Shown here in pieces: positions 15,507-25,554 of a stretch of 64,000 bases of DNA. The DNA is taken from assembly GCA_020633205.1 (NCBI GenBank), contig JACKEB010000014.1, positions 372,001 to 436,000 of the forward strand. Direction: 5' to 3'. This DNA is from Polyangiaceae bacterium (GTDB taxonomy: Bacteria > Myxococcota_A > Polyangia > Polyangiales > Polyangiaceae). Made by a program: the position numbers and the translations under genes. The first letter of the stretch is position 1. Each line of letters begins with the position of its first letter. A model generated the notes under the pieces. The model had not been told where the DNA came from and searched no databases. It saw only the letters and a program-made list of their open reading frames with translations.

Positions 15507-16775
15507 TCAGAAGCGGAAGGCGTCGGCGCCGGCGTAGATCGCCGAATCGTCGAGCTCATCGCAGATGCGCAGCAGCTGGTTGTACTTCGCGATGCGGTCG
15601 GAACGGCTGAGACTGCCGGTCTTGATCTGACCTGCGTTCGTGGCGACCGCGAGATCCGCGATGAACGAATCTTCCGTCTCGCCGGAGCGGTGGGAGATCA
15701 CCGAGGTGTACCCCGCGTGAGACGCCATGCGGATGGTGTCGAGCGTTTCCGTGAGGCTCCCGATCTGGTTCAGCTTGATCAGAATCGAGTTGGCGATGCC
15801 CTTCTGGATGCCGTCCTTCAAGCGCTTCGGGTTGGTGACGAAGAGATCATCGCCGACGAGCTGCAGCTTCTTTCCGAGCTTCTCCGTCAGGGCCTTCCAG
15901 CCGTCCCAGTCGTTCTGGTCGAGGCCATCCTCGATGCTCACGATCGGGTACTTGCTCGCGAGGTCTGCGTAGATGTCGATCATCTCCGCGGAGGTCTTCT
16001 CCCCGCCGCCGAAAGCGTACTTGCCGTTCTTGTAGAACTCGCTCGAGGCGACATCGAGGGCGATCGCCACGTCCTTGCCCGGCTTGTAGCCCGCTGCCTC
16101 GATGGCCTGCAGGATGCGCTCCAGCGCTTGGGTGTTGTTCTCCAGGCGAGGTGCGAAGCCGCCTTCATCGCCAACGGCGGTGGTGAGTCCGTCCTTGGAG
16201 AGGTTCTTCTTTAGCGCGTGGAAAATCTCGGCGCCGGCGCGGAGCGCCTTGGGGAAGCTGGCCGCACCCAGAGGAACTACCATGAACTCTTGGATCTCGA
16301 GGCCGTTGTCGGCGTGGGCGCCGCCGTTGATGATGTTCATCATCGGGGTCGGCAGCACCCGGGCTTGAACTCCGCCGAGGTAGTGCCAGAGCGGTAAGCC
16401 GAGGGTGTCCGCGGCTGCGCGCGCCGTTGCCATCGAAACCGCGAGGATCGCGTTAGCGCCGAGCTTGCCTTTGTTCGGCGTGCCGTCGAGCTCGAGCAAC
16501 GTCTCGTCGACTCCGGTCTGGTCGAGAGCGCTCATGCCCTCGAGAGCCGGGCCAAGCACCTTGTTGACGTTCTTGACTGCCTGCTTCACGCCCTTACCGA
16601 GGTAGCGACCCTTGTCGTCGTCCCTCAGCTCGACCGCCTCGTGCTCGCCCGTGGAGGCACCGCTCGGCACCGCAGCGCGGCCGAAACCGCTCATGGTCTG
16701 GACTTCGGCTTCCACCGTGGGGTTGCCACGGGAGTCGAGGATTTCTCGTGCTGATACGTCGATGATCTCCGGCAT
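15507..16775 (-). CDS. eno: Enolase
   Basis: Converts 2-phosphoglycerate to phosphoenolpyruvate in glycolysis and gluconeogenesis. The full 422-residue length is normal. Clear family segments are IILDSRGNPT-like REILDSRGNPTVEAEV, PSGASTGEHEAVELRD, NIINGGAHADNGLEIQEFM, the catalytic-glutamate segment GDEGGFAP, metal-binding SIEDGLDQNDWDGW, and the signature ILIKLNQIGSLTET with the catalytic lysine. It stands alone, with opposite-strand genes on both sides, which is common for this housekeeping gene. Confidence 0.98.
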   Translation of the reverse strand: MPEIIDVSAREILDSRGNPTVEAEVQTMSGFGRAAVPSGASTGEHEAVELRDDDKGRYLGKGVKQAVKNVNKVLGPALEGMSALDQTGVDETLLELDGTPNKGKLGANAILAVSMATARAAADTLGLPLWHYLGGVQARVLPTPMMNIINGGAHADNGLEIQEFMVVPLGAASFPKALRAGAEIFHALKKNLSKDGLTTAVGDEGGFAPRLENNTQALERILQAIEAAGYKPGKDVAIALDVASSEFYKNGKYAFGGGEKTSAEMIDIYADLASKYPIVSIEDGLDQNDWDGWKALTEKLGKKLQLVGDDLFVTNPKRLKDGIQKGIANSILIKLNQIGSLTETLDTIRMASHAGYTSVISHRSGETEDSFIADLAVATNAGQIKTGSLSRSDRIAKYNQLLRICDELDDSAIYAGADAFRF

Positions 16776-16952
16776 GGGGCGGCGGATAACACAGATGTCA
16801 GGCGCGCTGAACTCTCCATCGGGTCACGCGCGGAAAGGTCACCCAAAGCCGAGAAAGAAGCGCCATGAGACTCCTCGGCTTGCCCACGGCCCGCACCGCG
16901 CGCCACTATTTGTCATCGGTCGTGCGGACGACTGCTTGGAGGGCTTGTGGCG

Positions 16953-17573
16953 ATGGCTTGGACGATGCGGACAGGGACGGTCGTGTGCTTGGCAGCGGCG
17001 TGGCTCGCGGTGGGCTGCGGGAACGACGATGAAAAGCCGAAATCATCGGCGTTCGGCGGAAGCGACCAAGGCGGAAGCGCTGGCAATGGCGGCGCTTCAG
17101 GGAGTGGCGCTCAGGGCGGTAGTAGCGGGTCCTCCGCCAGCGGCGGCTCTGGCAACAGCGGTGGAAGTTCCGGTGGAAGCGCGGGGTCAGCCGGCACCAG
17201 CACCGGCGGCACTGGCGCTGCGAGTGGGGCTGGCGGCGGCGGGGGCGCGAGCGACGCGAGCACGGAGTTCACGCCTCAAGACGAGTGCCTGCTCTGCGAG
17301 CAGCTCGACTGCGCTGACAAGATGAAGGCGTGCGACGACAACACGGAGTGTTCGGCCATGGTTGCCTGCGTCGAGCAGGGCTGTGAGTACTCGGCGTCTG
17401 GGGTCGGCTGCATCAAGATTTGTATCGAAGCCACCTGCACATCGTCCACATCGGTCCAGCTCTACATGGATACGCTGAGCTGTCGCTTCTGCAACCAGGC
17501 TTGTCAGACGCAGTGCGCAGGTTTGTGCTCGAACCTCAACCTCAACGCTTCAAGCTATACTTGCAACGGTTGA
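16953..17573 (+). CDS. Cys-rich lipoprotein with Gly/Ser tether
   Basis: A 206-residue lipoprotein. GGAGGG nine bases upstream favours the ATG at 16953 over GTG 16947 and ATG 16965. The lipobox is LAVGC. A Gly/Ser-rich tether (about residues 30-100) leads to a C-terminal domain with some 18 cysteines in pairs (CLLCEQLDC, CSAMVACVEQGC, CRFCNQACQTQC). No known family is recognised; such pairing suggests a disulfide-rich extracellular domain. Confidence 0.8.
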   Translation: MAWTMRTGTVVCLAAAWLAVGCGNDDEKPKSSAFGGSDQGGSAGNGGASGSGAQGGSSGSSASGGSGNSGGSSGGSAGSAGTSTGGTGAASGAGGGGGASDASTEFTPQDECLLCEQLDCADKMKACDDNTECSAMVACVEQGCEYSASGVGCIKICIEATCTSSTSVQLYMDTLSCRFCNQACQTQCAGLCSNLNLNASSYTCNG

Positions 17574-17591
17574 TAGTTACCTTGCGGAAAC

Positions 17592-20294
17592 CTATTCCGA
17601 GGGAACGCAGCTCAGCTGCAGGTTCCATGCGCTGACGGTGGGAGCGGACTGCCCGTCGCCGCTCGGATCCAGGAGCATGCGGAGGCGAACGAACGGCACT
17701 CCGTTCGCCAGCCCAAGCCGGGTGAGGTTGCTCGCAACGCTTAGCGAACCATTCTCGGTACCAAGGGCGAAGGAGGCCACCGCAGGTGTGCCTGGGGTCC
17801 CACTGGTGCCGCTGTCACCCGTGAACTCGAGCGGCGCAAAGCTGGCGGAGTCCAGCTCTGTTTGACTGGCGCCAGTTGCGATCTGGAAGCGTACCCGTGA
17901 GTCGCTTGGTGTAGCGCTGGCCCACGACCAGAGTCCCCACACCGGCTTCAAACCGGAGTCCACGCCGCACGCCTGGACGGCGTCGTAAGTGCGATCAAAC
18001 GTTGATGGACTGTACCCCGGGGAACCGGCGAGCGTCTGAGATTGGCAGCCGAACACTAGCTCAACGCCCGCGCTAGCATCGCCTTCAGCCTGGTCGCAGG
18101 TTGCTGGGCACAGCACGACCTCGGTTGGCGCGGCTGGATCGTCGAAGTACCAGCCACCGTTGGCATCGCAGCTGCTCGCTCCCGTCACGCGTGTGATGAC
18201 TCGGTCCGACTGACCGCTCGAGTGAAACACGACGTTCACCTGTGCTGGATCGACGACGCCGCTGCTTGGCGCCGGGATCTGGAAGCTGCAGCTGAAGCCC
18301 GTCGCGCGGATGTTGTTGAGGGCCGTGATGAAGCCAGCAACGTCGCTGTTGTTCACGACGTACGCGTGTGTGGTGCCACCGGCCGCGGCCCACGCGTTCA
18401 TGTTGCTAATCCCCGCGGAACTGCCAACGCCGATCACGAAGGTGTTGATCGCTTCAGCACCGCTCAGACCTGCGGTGATCGCTGACGTCACGCTCGAGAC
18501 GTCGGAGGAGCAGCCGTTCGGCTCGCCATCCGTCGCCAACACGAGGGCCGTGCGGCGTCCGCTGCTTTGCTGGTGGGCTCGCGCATGGTCCACGGCGCCC
18601 CGCACGGCGGGGAGCGTCGGAGTATTCCAGCCGTAGGGTCCTGTGTTGGCAATCGAGAGCGCCAAGGCGCTCGCGTTGGCAGGGAGCGGCGCGATGTTGA
18701 CCGATGGTGCGGCGTAGTTGGCGCGGGTACAGGCGGTTTCCGTGTCGTCATAGGGGAAGTACTCGATGCCGACGCCGACGCCATCGGAGCTCGTGTCCTG
18801 GACAAAGGTCGTCAGCGCCGTACTTACGGCGTCCCAGCGCCCGTAGTCGTCCATCGAACAGGAGCGGTCGAGCATCACATACAGATCGATTGGAGCCAGC
18901 TCAGCCTCGGCGGACTCGTTGGCACAGCTATCGAGGTTTGGGTCCTGTACCAGGCAGTGGCAGCCGACCAGGTCTACGCAGCCTTGGTCCCAGGTGCCGC
19001 TGCAACAGCTGGGGCGCGCGGCGCAGATGTCTTCGATGCAGCTTCCAAGTGCCGGATAGCTGTTCGGCGTTGGGTCCACCACCTCGAGCGTTACATCGTC
19101 GATCGACCAGGAAGGCGCGAAGATCCCTTGGTCGGCTGCGTCTAACCTTGCCGCGTGGATTTCGAATTCGAAGCGGACCTGCTGTCCAACGAAAGCGCCC
19201 AGGTCGACGGTTACTTCTTGCCAGGTATCGATGTTGGCCGGGCTTGGTGCCGTATACACCGTGGCGATCGGATCCCCATGGGAGTTCAGAATGCGCACCC
19301 CATGAACGAATGGGTAGGTGCTCATCAGCTGATGGAAGAAACGCAGGCGCGCGTCGGTGTAGCCACTCAGGTCGAGCAGGGGGCCGCGGAAGTAGAACTG
19401 GTTGAGGGGCGCAAAGTCGAAGACGTTGATGCAGCTTCCGAGGCGTGCGCCGCCGATCGAGTTCGACGGTCCTGGAGTGTGGTCCGTGATTGGATCTTCT
19501 GCGCCGCCAAGTGTGGAACAGGCGGACGCCTGTGCCGCCCCGATATCCCAGCCGATGGAGCTCCAGTTGGACCAATCCTCGAGGGTGTCGCGGAAGAGCG
19601 GCACCCACGCGCTTGAGGCGCCGATGTCACAGCCGACGCTCAGCGCGCTGCCCGTGTTGCAGACACCGTGCCCACAGCTTCCGAACTGCTGACAGACATC
19701 TGGGTTGGGCGCTGAGCAAGCTGCGCGCGGGTTGGTGATGCCGTCACTACCAATCACGCTCCCGCCGTCTCCGGGGTCAAGCCCTTCGGAGTCGTCGTCG
19801 AACTGCATGCAGTAAGGATCACACGGGTTACCCACGCAATTGTCAGGCGTCCCCAAGCCTAGGGTGTGGGAGCTTTGCGCCTCCGGTGGTGGCAGCGTGT
19901 TGTTGATGATGCACTCGCCCCACTGCCCGCCACTGCACAACGACTCTCCGTAGCCGCAGCTCTCGATGCCATTGATCACCACCGTGACTTTGCCACACGG
20001 AACTCGGGTGCCTTCCGCTTCAGCGTCGCACAAGCAGCCATCGCGACCCGTGGTCGTGCACTGCGGACAGTTCTCGAAGACGCTGGCATCCAGGTCGTTG
20101 CAGTCGGGGCCCGCGGCGCAACCGACTCCGTGCTGGTCGCCATCAACGTCTTGGCAGCCACTTCCGCTTCCACCCATACCAGTGGCGGATCCACTTGGGC
20201 GTCCGTCATCACCACACGCGGTCACGCCGCCAGTGGTCGCAAGGAAGCCCAGAGCCATGAGCAGGATGGGACGAACTGAAACCTTGGGAGTCAT
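17592..20294 (-). CDS. Von Willebrand A lipoprotein (copy 1)
   Basis: A 900-residue surface lipoprotein; the ATG at 20294 gives a clean signal peptide and lipobox (GVTAC), while the open frame extends 41 codons further without a signal. After a short Gly/Ser tether come a Cys-rich MopE-like part (VDGDQHGVGC), a jelly-roll-like region (residues ~270-420, DTWQEVTVDLGAFVGQQVRF) and a Cys-rich hinge. The VWA domain begins near residue 465 with the metal-ion site D-R-S-C-S (MLDRSCSMDD). A C-terminal module ends LSCVPSE. It is a paralogue of the next gene upstream (20579-23326). A Ca/Mg-dependent adhesion role is plausible. Confidence 0.9.
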   Translation of the reverse strand: MTPKVSVRPILLMALGFLATTGGVTACGDDGRPSGSATGMGGSGSGCQDVDGDQHGVGCAAGPDCNDLDASVFENCPQCTTTGRDGCLCDAEAEGTRVPCGKVTVVINGIESCGYGESLCSGGQWGECIINNTLPPPEAQSSHTLGLGTPDNCVGNPCDPYCMQFDDDSEGLDPGDGGSVIGSDGITNPRAACSAPNPDVCQQFGSCGHGVCNTGSALSVGCDIGASSAWVPLFRDTLEDWSNWSSIGWDIGAAQASACSTLGGAEDPITDHTPGPSNSIGGARLGSCINVFDFAPLNQFYFRGPLLDLSGYTDARLRFFHQLMSTYPFVHGVRILNSHGDPIATVYTAPSPANIDTWQEVTVDLGAFVGQQVRFEFEIHAARLDAADQGIFAPSWSIDDVTLEVVDPTPNSYPALGSCIEDICAARPSCCSGTWDQGCVDLVGCHCLVQDPNLDSCANESAEAELAPIDLYVMLDRSCSMDDYGRWDAVSTALTTFVQDTSSDGVGVGIEYFPYDDTETACTRANYAAPSVNIAPLPANASALALSIANTGPYGWNTPTLPAVRGAVDHARAHQQSSGRRTALVLATDGEPNGCSSDVSSVTSAITAGLSGAEAINTFVIGVGSSAGISNMNAWAAAGGTTHAYVVNNSDVAGFITALNNIRATGFSCSFQIPAPSSGVVDPAQVNVVFHSSGQSDRVITRVTGASSCDANGGWYFDDPAAPTEVVLCPATCDQAEGDASAGVELVFGCQSQTLAGSPGYSPSTFDRTYDAVQACGVDSGLKPVWGLWSWASATPSDSRVRFQIATGASQTELDSASFAPLEFTGDSGTSGTPGTPAVASFALGTENGSLSVASNLTRLGLANGVPFVRLRMLLDPSGDGQSAPTVSAWNLQLSCVPSE

Positions 20295-20521
20295 CGCGAG
20301 CCTCGAGGCGGTAGGTCGATCGGCGCTGCTGTGGTGACAGGTAGTTGTCACTAAACATACGTGATCGAATCTCAAGCGTCTTGAGGCTAGTATGGGGACG
20401 GGGTGCTCGCTCCCCAAGTATGCAACATTTCACGGGAATAGGCCGGGCGCCCGATGTGGTTGTGAGTCGCACCACTCGACCAGGCGTTCCCTCCTCCAGG
20501 CGCGAACGTCAAAAACGCAAA

Positions 20522-20557
20522 GGGCCTGACCGTTGCTCTCAAGCTTTGGTCAGGCCC
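20522..20557 (-). terminator. Rho-independent terminator
   Basis: GGGCCTGACC pairs with GGTCAGGCCC over a 16-base loop. Read on the minus strand the stem is followed by TTTGCGTTTTTG. It lies 21 bases past the stop of the VWA gene at 20579 and should end that operon, so copy 1 downstream likely has its own promoter in 20295-20521. Confidence 0.8.
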
Positions 20558-20578
20558 CAGCGTCTGGGTTTCGGCAGA

Positions 20579-23326
20579 CTATTCGGACGGAACGCAGCTG
20601 ACTTGCTGATTCCAAGCCTGGACTGAAGGCGCGCTACCTCCGTCCGTCGATGGATGCAGGTTCATGCGGATGCGAACGAACGGGCTCTGTTGGGGCACGC
20701 CCGCGGCGACCAGCGCTTCGGTGAGATTGGCCGAGCCGCTCTGGGTGTTGGTTGGCGTGCTGCGCGCGATGGCCTGCGTGCCCGCCAAGCCCGACGGGCC
20801 CGGTGGGTTCGTGAACCTGACAGGATAGAACGTCGCGCTATTGAGGCCCGCCGCGGTGCTGGCTGCGGCCACCTGAAATTCCACACGGGAATCAGAGGGT
20901 GTGGTCGCCGACCATGACCAGAGGCCCCACACCGGCTTGGTTCCCGCTCCGCAGAAGGTCGCGTCGTAGTCCCGATCGAAGTAGCCCGACGAGTACCCAG
21001 GGTTGCCCGGGGCTTGCTGCGAGAGACAGCCGAACACCACCTCGATCTGGGCGTATGGGTCTGCCGAGACAGTGCTACACGTCGTGGGGCAGAGCGTGAC
21101 CTTCGTTGGGTTGGTGTTGTTGTCGAAGTACCAACCGCCGTTGGCGCCGCAGGCCGCAGCATTGGTTACCTTCAGGATCGCCGAGGTACCACTGCCGTTG
21201 CCCTTCGTGTAGACGACGTTGACCTGCGCAGGGTCGATGGTGCCAGACGTTGGGGTTGGGATGTCGAAGGTGCAGCTCACCCCCTGATTCCGAATCGCTG
21301 TCAGCGCGTCGATGAAGCCTTGCGCGTCGTTCGCCGCAACGACGATTGCCTGGGTGGTACCGCCCGCGTTCGCCCAGTTGTTCATGTTGGTGACACCTGC
21401 GCCGGTCCCAACGCCGATCACGAAGGTGTTGATTTTCGAAGAGCCATTGAACCCGTTGGCGATCGACGTCTGCACGTTGCTCACTGTCGAGCTGCAGTCG
21501 TTGGGCAGACCGTCGGTTGCAAGCACCACCACCGTCTTGCGGCCGGTGTTGCTCTGGTTCGTGATCGCGCGGCTGATCGCGCCATCGATGGCGGGTTTCG
21601 TCGGCGTGTTACCGCCTACGCCGGTGCCGGAGATCGAGCTCGTCAGCGAGGCAGCGTTACCTGGCAGCAGCCCGATGTTGACGTTCGGGTTCGCGTAGTT
21701 GCTGCTGCTGCAGTAGGAGCTACTGCCGTTTCCGAAGTACTCGATGCCCATGCCGATGCCGCTCGAGTAGGAGTCATTGATGAACGTGGTCAGCGCGCCG
21801 GTGACCGTGTTCCAAGGTGTGCCGTTCATCGAGCACGAGCGGTCGAGCATCACGTAGAGGTCGACCGGAGCGAGCTGCGCCTGCGCCGAGTCGTTTGCGC
21901 AGGATGACAGGCTAGGGTCGCTGACCGTGCAGTAGCAGCCAGCGAGGTCCGCGCACAGCGAGTCCCAGTTGCCACTGCAGCACGAGGGCCGGTCGTTGCA
22001 GATGGACTGAATGCAGTTGCCGAGGTTTGCGGTGCTGACCTGGGTGGGGTTGTAGCCACGCACCCTGATGTCATCCAGCGACCAACCAGGGCTCTCCTCG
22101 AACCAGTAGCTGTAGTCGGTGCTGTGCGTGAAGGTGCGGAAGGCCAGGCGGATCGCCTGTCCGGCGTACGCGCTTAGGTCGACAGTCACCTTCTCCCAGT
22201 TGGAGCTGTTGTAGCTCGACGCGGGAGCGTAAACACGGCCCAGGTAGTTGAGCCCCGGGTCGCTGTACACGAGCACGTCACCGTCCACGGGCCAGTCGTG
22301 ATGCAAGTGCTGCCAGAAGGTCAGATCGGCCGCGTTGTGCGGCGTCAGATCGATGGGCGGGCTCAGCAGGTAGGGGTCGCCGTAGTACCAGATCTCCCAC
22401 CCGTACACGCAGCCGCCGATGTTCAAACCAGCGACGCCGTTGTTGCCACCCGAGCTGTGATCCGTGCCAGGATCGTTCCCCACGGAACCGCAACCGCTCG
22501 AAGAGGCTGAGCCAATCTCCCATGGCGAGTCCCAGAGCCAACCCTGGTTATTGTTGGCGAAGTGCTCGATGAACACATCCTCCCAGCCGACCACGCTGTT
22601 CGTGTTATCGCATCCGACAGGTAGCGCCGCGCCGGTGGTGCAGACCGAGTGTGAGCAAGTACCGAACACCTGGCAGACGTCGGCGGGAGGAGCTGGACAC
22701 GCCGCGCCGGGCACGGTGACTCCGCCGGGGCCGGTGATGACTCCGCCAGGCCCGGGGTCGACACCGTTCGCGTCGTCGTTGAACTCCTTGCAGTAAGGAT
22801 CGCAGACGTTCCCCACGCAGCTCTGGGCGCTGCCCAGGTTCATCGCGCCGGCGCTCGGCTTCTGGACGAGGCTCGTGTTGTTGATCACGCACTCGCCCCA
22901 CGTGCCGTCGCTGCACACCGACTCGCCGAAGCCGCACGCGACCTGATCGTTGATCACCGCCTCGACTTTGCCGCACGCAGCGCGCTCGCCGTCTGAATCC
23001 GCGGGGCAAGGGCACCCCTCGCGCCCGGGCATGTCGCAGTAGTAACACTCGTTCGTGCTGTTCGGGTCGCTGTCGTTGCAGTCACGCCCCGACAAGCAAC
23101 CGTCGCCGAACCCGTCGCCGTCCGCGTCGTCGCAGGTCGCTCCGCCGCCCGAACCGCCATCGCCAACAGTACCCAGCGGGTCCTCGCCGGAGCAACCAGC
23201 AGGAGCGACCAGAACCGCCGATGCACCGATTGCCATCAGACCAAGCGGCATCACGAGGCGCTGGATCCTGGATGCCCAAGCTGTTCGGCCAGAGGCCGTC
23301 TCCGATGTATGCGGCAGTTCGCTCAT
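20579..23326 (-). CDS. Von Willebrand A lipoprotein (copy 2)
   Basis: A 915-residue lipoprotein (lipobox APAGC) with the same order of parts as the neighbour at 17592: MopE-like Cys-rich region (DADGDGFGDGC), CGKVEAVIN...GESVCSDGTWGECVINN motif shared almost word for word, jelly-roll-like region (WEKVTVDLSAYAGQAIRLAF), Cys-rich hinge, VWA domain with D-R-S-C-S near residue 493, and a C-terminal module ending VSCVPSE. The start at 23326 lies 9 bases after the stop of the upstream lipoprotein gene, so the two are co-transcribed. The tandem pair is an old duplication with long diverged stretches. Confidence 0.9.
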   Translation of the reverse strand: MSELPHTSETASGRTAWASRIQRLVMPLGLMAIGASAVLVAPAGCSGEDPLGTVGDGGSGGGATCDDADGDGFGDGCLSGRDCNDSDPNSTNECYYCDMPGREGCPCPADSDGERAACGKVEAVINDQVACGFGESVCSDGTWGECVINNTSLVQKPSAGAMNLGSAQSCVGNVCDPYCKEFNDDANGVDPGPGGVITGPGGVTVPGAACPAPPADVCQVFGTCSHSVCTTGAALPVGCDNTNSVVGWEDVFIEHFANNNQGWLWDSPWEIGSASSSGCGSVGNDPGTDHSSGGNNGVAGLNIGGCVYGWEIWYYGDPYLLSPPIDLTPHNAADLTFWQHLHHDWPVDGDVLVYSDPGLNYLGRVYAPASSYNSSNWEKVTVDLSAYAGQAIRLAFRTFTHSTDYSYWFEESPGWSLDDIRVRGYNPTQVSTANLGNCIQSICNDRPSCCSGNWDSLCADLAGCYCTVSDPSLSSCANDSAQAQLAPVDLYVMLDRSCSMNGTPWNTVTGALTTFINDSYSSGIGMGIEYFGNGSSSYCSSSNYANPNVNIGLLPGNAASLTSSISGTGVGGNTPTKPAIDGAISRAITNQSNTGRKTVVVLATDGLPNDCSSTVSNVQTSIANGFNGSSKINTFVIGVGTGAGVTNMNNWANAGGTTQAIVVAANDAQGFIDALTAIRNQGVSCTFDIPTPTSGTIDPAQVNVVYTKGNGSGTSAILKVTNAAACGANGGWYFDNNTNPTKVTLCPTTCSTVSADPYAQIEVVFGCLSQQAPGNPGYSSGYFDRDYDATFCGAGTKPVWGLWSWSATTPSDSRVEFQVAAASTAAGLNSATFYPVRFTNPPGPSGLAGTQAIARSTPTNTQSGSANLTEALVAAGVPQQSPFVRIRMNLHPSTDGGSAPSVQAWNQQVSCVPSE

Positions 23327-23335
23327 GGTTCTCTC

Positions 23336-24385
23336 TCAGGGCAGGCGATGGATCGCGAAGTTGGTCTGCGAGCCAGATACACGCATGGCCAGGTTCCAGC
23401 CGGAGCCAAACACAGGACCCGCGAGGTTCGCGAAGGTCGAGGTTTGGCCGTTGATGGTGAAGGTCTTGTCGCCCTCGGCCTTGGGAATCGTTGCGACGAC
23501 GAATGCTTGGATCGTGGTGCAGCCGGCGTCTGTGGCGACTCCATCCACCATCCCGACCTTCGTCAGCATGATGAACTGTTCACCCACGTCGTCGACCACG
23601 CGGATGGTGCCGCTGGATTGCTGCGCACCCCCATCAAAGAAGAACGTAGTTCCTCCAACATTGGCTGGCACACCGCTCGGTGTTGCGGCGCCAGCGAAGT
23701 AGATTTCGTTGAACACCGGGTTCAGGCCGATCGCGTGGACCCAAAACTGGGGCGAGTTGCCACTGTTCCACTTCAACACCAGCGCGAGTCCCGTGCCGTC
23801 CTTTGGCACCAGGTCGGCCATCGCCGTCGCGAGCTGAGTGGGTGTTGGATTCGGGAACTCGGTGACGTTCAGAGCCCAGGCGCGATCCACCTGACAGGCG
23901 GTTGTCTCCCCGGTGCCGCCCGCGCCGCCCGAAGCCACGCCCCCACCAACTCCACCGTCGCCGTTGTTGCCGCTTGAGCCGCCGAAGCCGCCCACGTCAC
24001 CACCCGCGCCGCCATTGCCTGAACCGGCGGTCCCACCATCGGCGCCACTCCCCGCGGAACCGCCGTTTGCGCTCGAGCCGCCGGAACCGCCGTTCGCACT
24101 GGAACCGCCGTTTGCGCTGGAGCCGCCGGTCGCGCCAGCGCTACCCCCGTTCGCACCCCCGATGCCGTTCCCGGCACTGCCACCTAGGGCGCCGGAGCCG
24201 CTTGAGCCGCCGTTCGCGCTTGAGCCGCCGTTCGTCGTCCCAGCGCTTCCACCGAAGTTCGCAGGCGCGCGCTGGGGATCATCGGTGCCGCCACACGCGG
24301 CCAAGACGAGCCCGCTGGAGAGCAACACCAAGCCGCCTGCATTGCGCAGTGCGGCATAATCCCAAGACGCCATCAAAGTCTTCAT
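23336..24385 (-). CDS. Lipoprotein with Gly/Ser tether, unknown domain
   Basis: A 349-residue lipoprotein (lipobox VLAAC) whose first third after the cysteine is NGGSSANGGSSGSG-type low complexity. The C-terminal ~190 residues (from CQVDRAWALNVTEFPNPTPTQL) form a compact, probably beta-rich domain with two cysteines and no family I recognise. The ATG at 24385 is preferred to a GTG six bases upstream. First gene of a likely two-gene operon with the VWA lipoprotein at 20579. Confidence 0.82.
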   Translation of the reverse strand: MKTLMASWDYAALRNAGGLVLLSSGLVLAACGGTDDPQRAPANFGGSAGTTNGGSSANGGSSGSGALGGSAGNGIGGANGGSAGATGGSSANGGSSANGGSGGSSANGGSAGSGADGGTAGSGNGGAGGDVGGFGGSSGNNGDGGVGGGVASGGAGGTGETTACQVDRAWALNVTEFPNPTPTQLATAMADLVPKDGTGLALVLKWNSGNSPQFWVHAIGLNPVFNEIYFAGAATPSGVPANVGGTTFFFDGGAQQSSGTIRVVDDVGEQFIMLTKVGMVDGVATDAGCTTIQAFVVATIPKAEGDKTFTINGQTSTFANLAGPVFGSGWNLAMRVSGSQTNFAIHRLP

Positions 24386-24614
24386 AAGCACGAGCCGTGC
24401 CCGGCCTACGCAGAGACTTCAATCCCAATTCGCAAGGGTAATTGCCCGTGTTTTGGCGTGCTGAGGGAGGTGGCACAACTGGCAGCTATGAAAACTCTTC
24501 AGGGCGCTGACAAATCTACGGACGCGAGGTCGAAGGACATGAGTGGGTGAGTTCGCTCCGTGTTCTTTTCAGGCTGTCGCTACCTACATCACGCTACAGC
24601 GGCCACTCTCGGCG

Positions 24615-25250
24615 CTATTCGCTTGGCTTCGCGCTGAACCAGAGCTCGATGCGGCGATCGTCTTCGCTCTCAATCAACTCACCGATGCGTGACTCCTGAC
24701 CGTCGGGGGAGAGCACGCGCTTGTCATCATTCTCCTCCCCAAGCATCGCTTGGATGTGCACCCGTTGGAGCTCACCACAGTCCCCACCGTGCTCTGCACG
24801 GGTGCTGACGTGGCTCAGCTCGACGTGAATCAGGCGCCGTCCCGAGTCGATGAGATCGACGCTGACGTCCTCCTGGGGGTTCGTGCTCCAGAAGCTCTCG
24901 CCCGCGTGATGCATCGGCACCCATTGCTCCACCGGTGCGGTCGAGCCCACGACCTCGAGACTCCAATCGCAGCCCGGGCTCACCTTGTCGCGTAGCTCGA
25001 GCAGGTCATCGCGGTCGGTGAACAGCGGCTGTAGGGCGTTGAACACGCCGGGCGCTGCGGAAAGCTCGATCTTGCCGGAGCGCCAGGAGCGGGCGTCTTC
25101 GCAGGTCATTTCCTTGCGGTTTTTTGCTGTGACGGGGTCGGTCAAGCCTGGTGCCCCGGTGCCGCTCGAGTCGAGATCTGCGCCTCCTACACTCGGATCA
25201 CTTCCACCGCACGCAACACACAAACCAACCAAGACGACGGACCAACGCAT
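24615..25250 (-). CDS. Putative lipoprotein
   Basis: A 211-residue lipoprotein with a short signal peptide and lipobox LCVAC; the ATG at 25250 is preferred over an in-frame GTG at 25268. The mature part is charged, beta-rich and has four cysteines (MTCEDARSW, PGCDWSLE, GGDCGELQ). No domain is recognised. The region between 24386 and 24614 upstream of the lipoprotein operon is noncoding and must hold a promoter for the operon at 24385. Confidence 0.75.
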   Translation of the reverse strand: MRWSVVLVGLCVACGGSDPSVGGADLDSSGTGAPGLTDPVTAKNRKEMTCEDARSWRSGKIELSAAPGVFNALQPLFTDRDDLLELRDKVSPGCDWSLEVVGSTAPVEQWVPMHHAGESFWSTNPQEDVSVDLIDSGRRLIHVELSHVSTRAEHGGDCGELQRVHIQAMLGEENDDKRVLSPDGQESRIGELIESEDDRRIELWFSAKPSE

Positions 25251-25554
25251 TGCCTGCTCGGTTTGCACTAGCCGTGCCGCTTGCTTCTAGTTCCCACAGG
25301 GGGACGCGAGGCGTACCTCACCCCCAAATCCCGCACCCGAGTTTCTCGCGCAGAAAATCGGCTTTCTTGCGGAGCTGGAACACCCAAAGCGATGTCTCCC
25401 TGCGCGCGCGTGGACAATTTCGCGCCCAGATCGGCCAGCCACGAACAATTTTGGTCACCCCTTGGCGCGCAAGTGCACCTTGAAACGTAAGACGGTGTCA
25501 GGGGCGCGTGCCATGGGGACTACATGCGCCCACGCCGACGTTGTAGGAGCACTC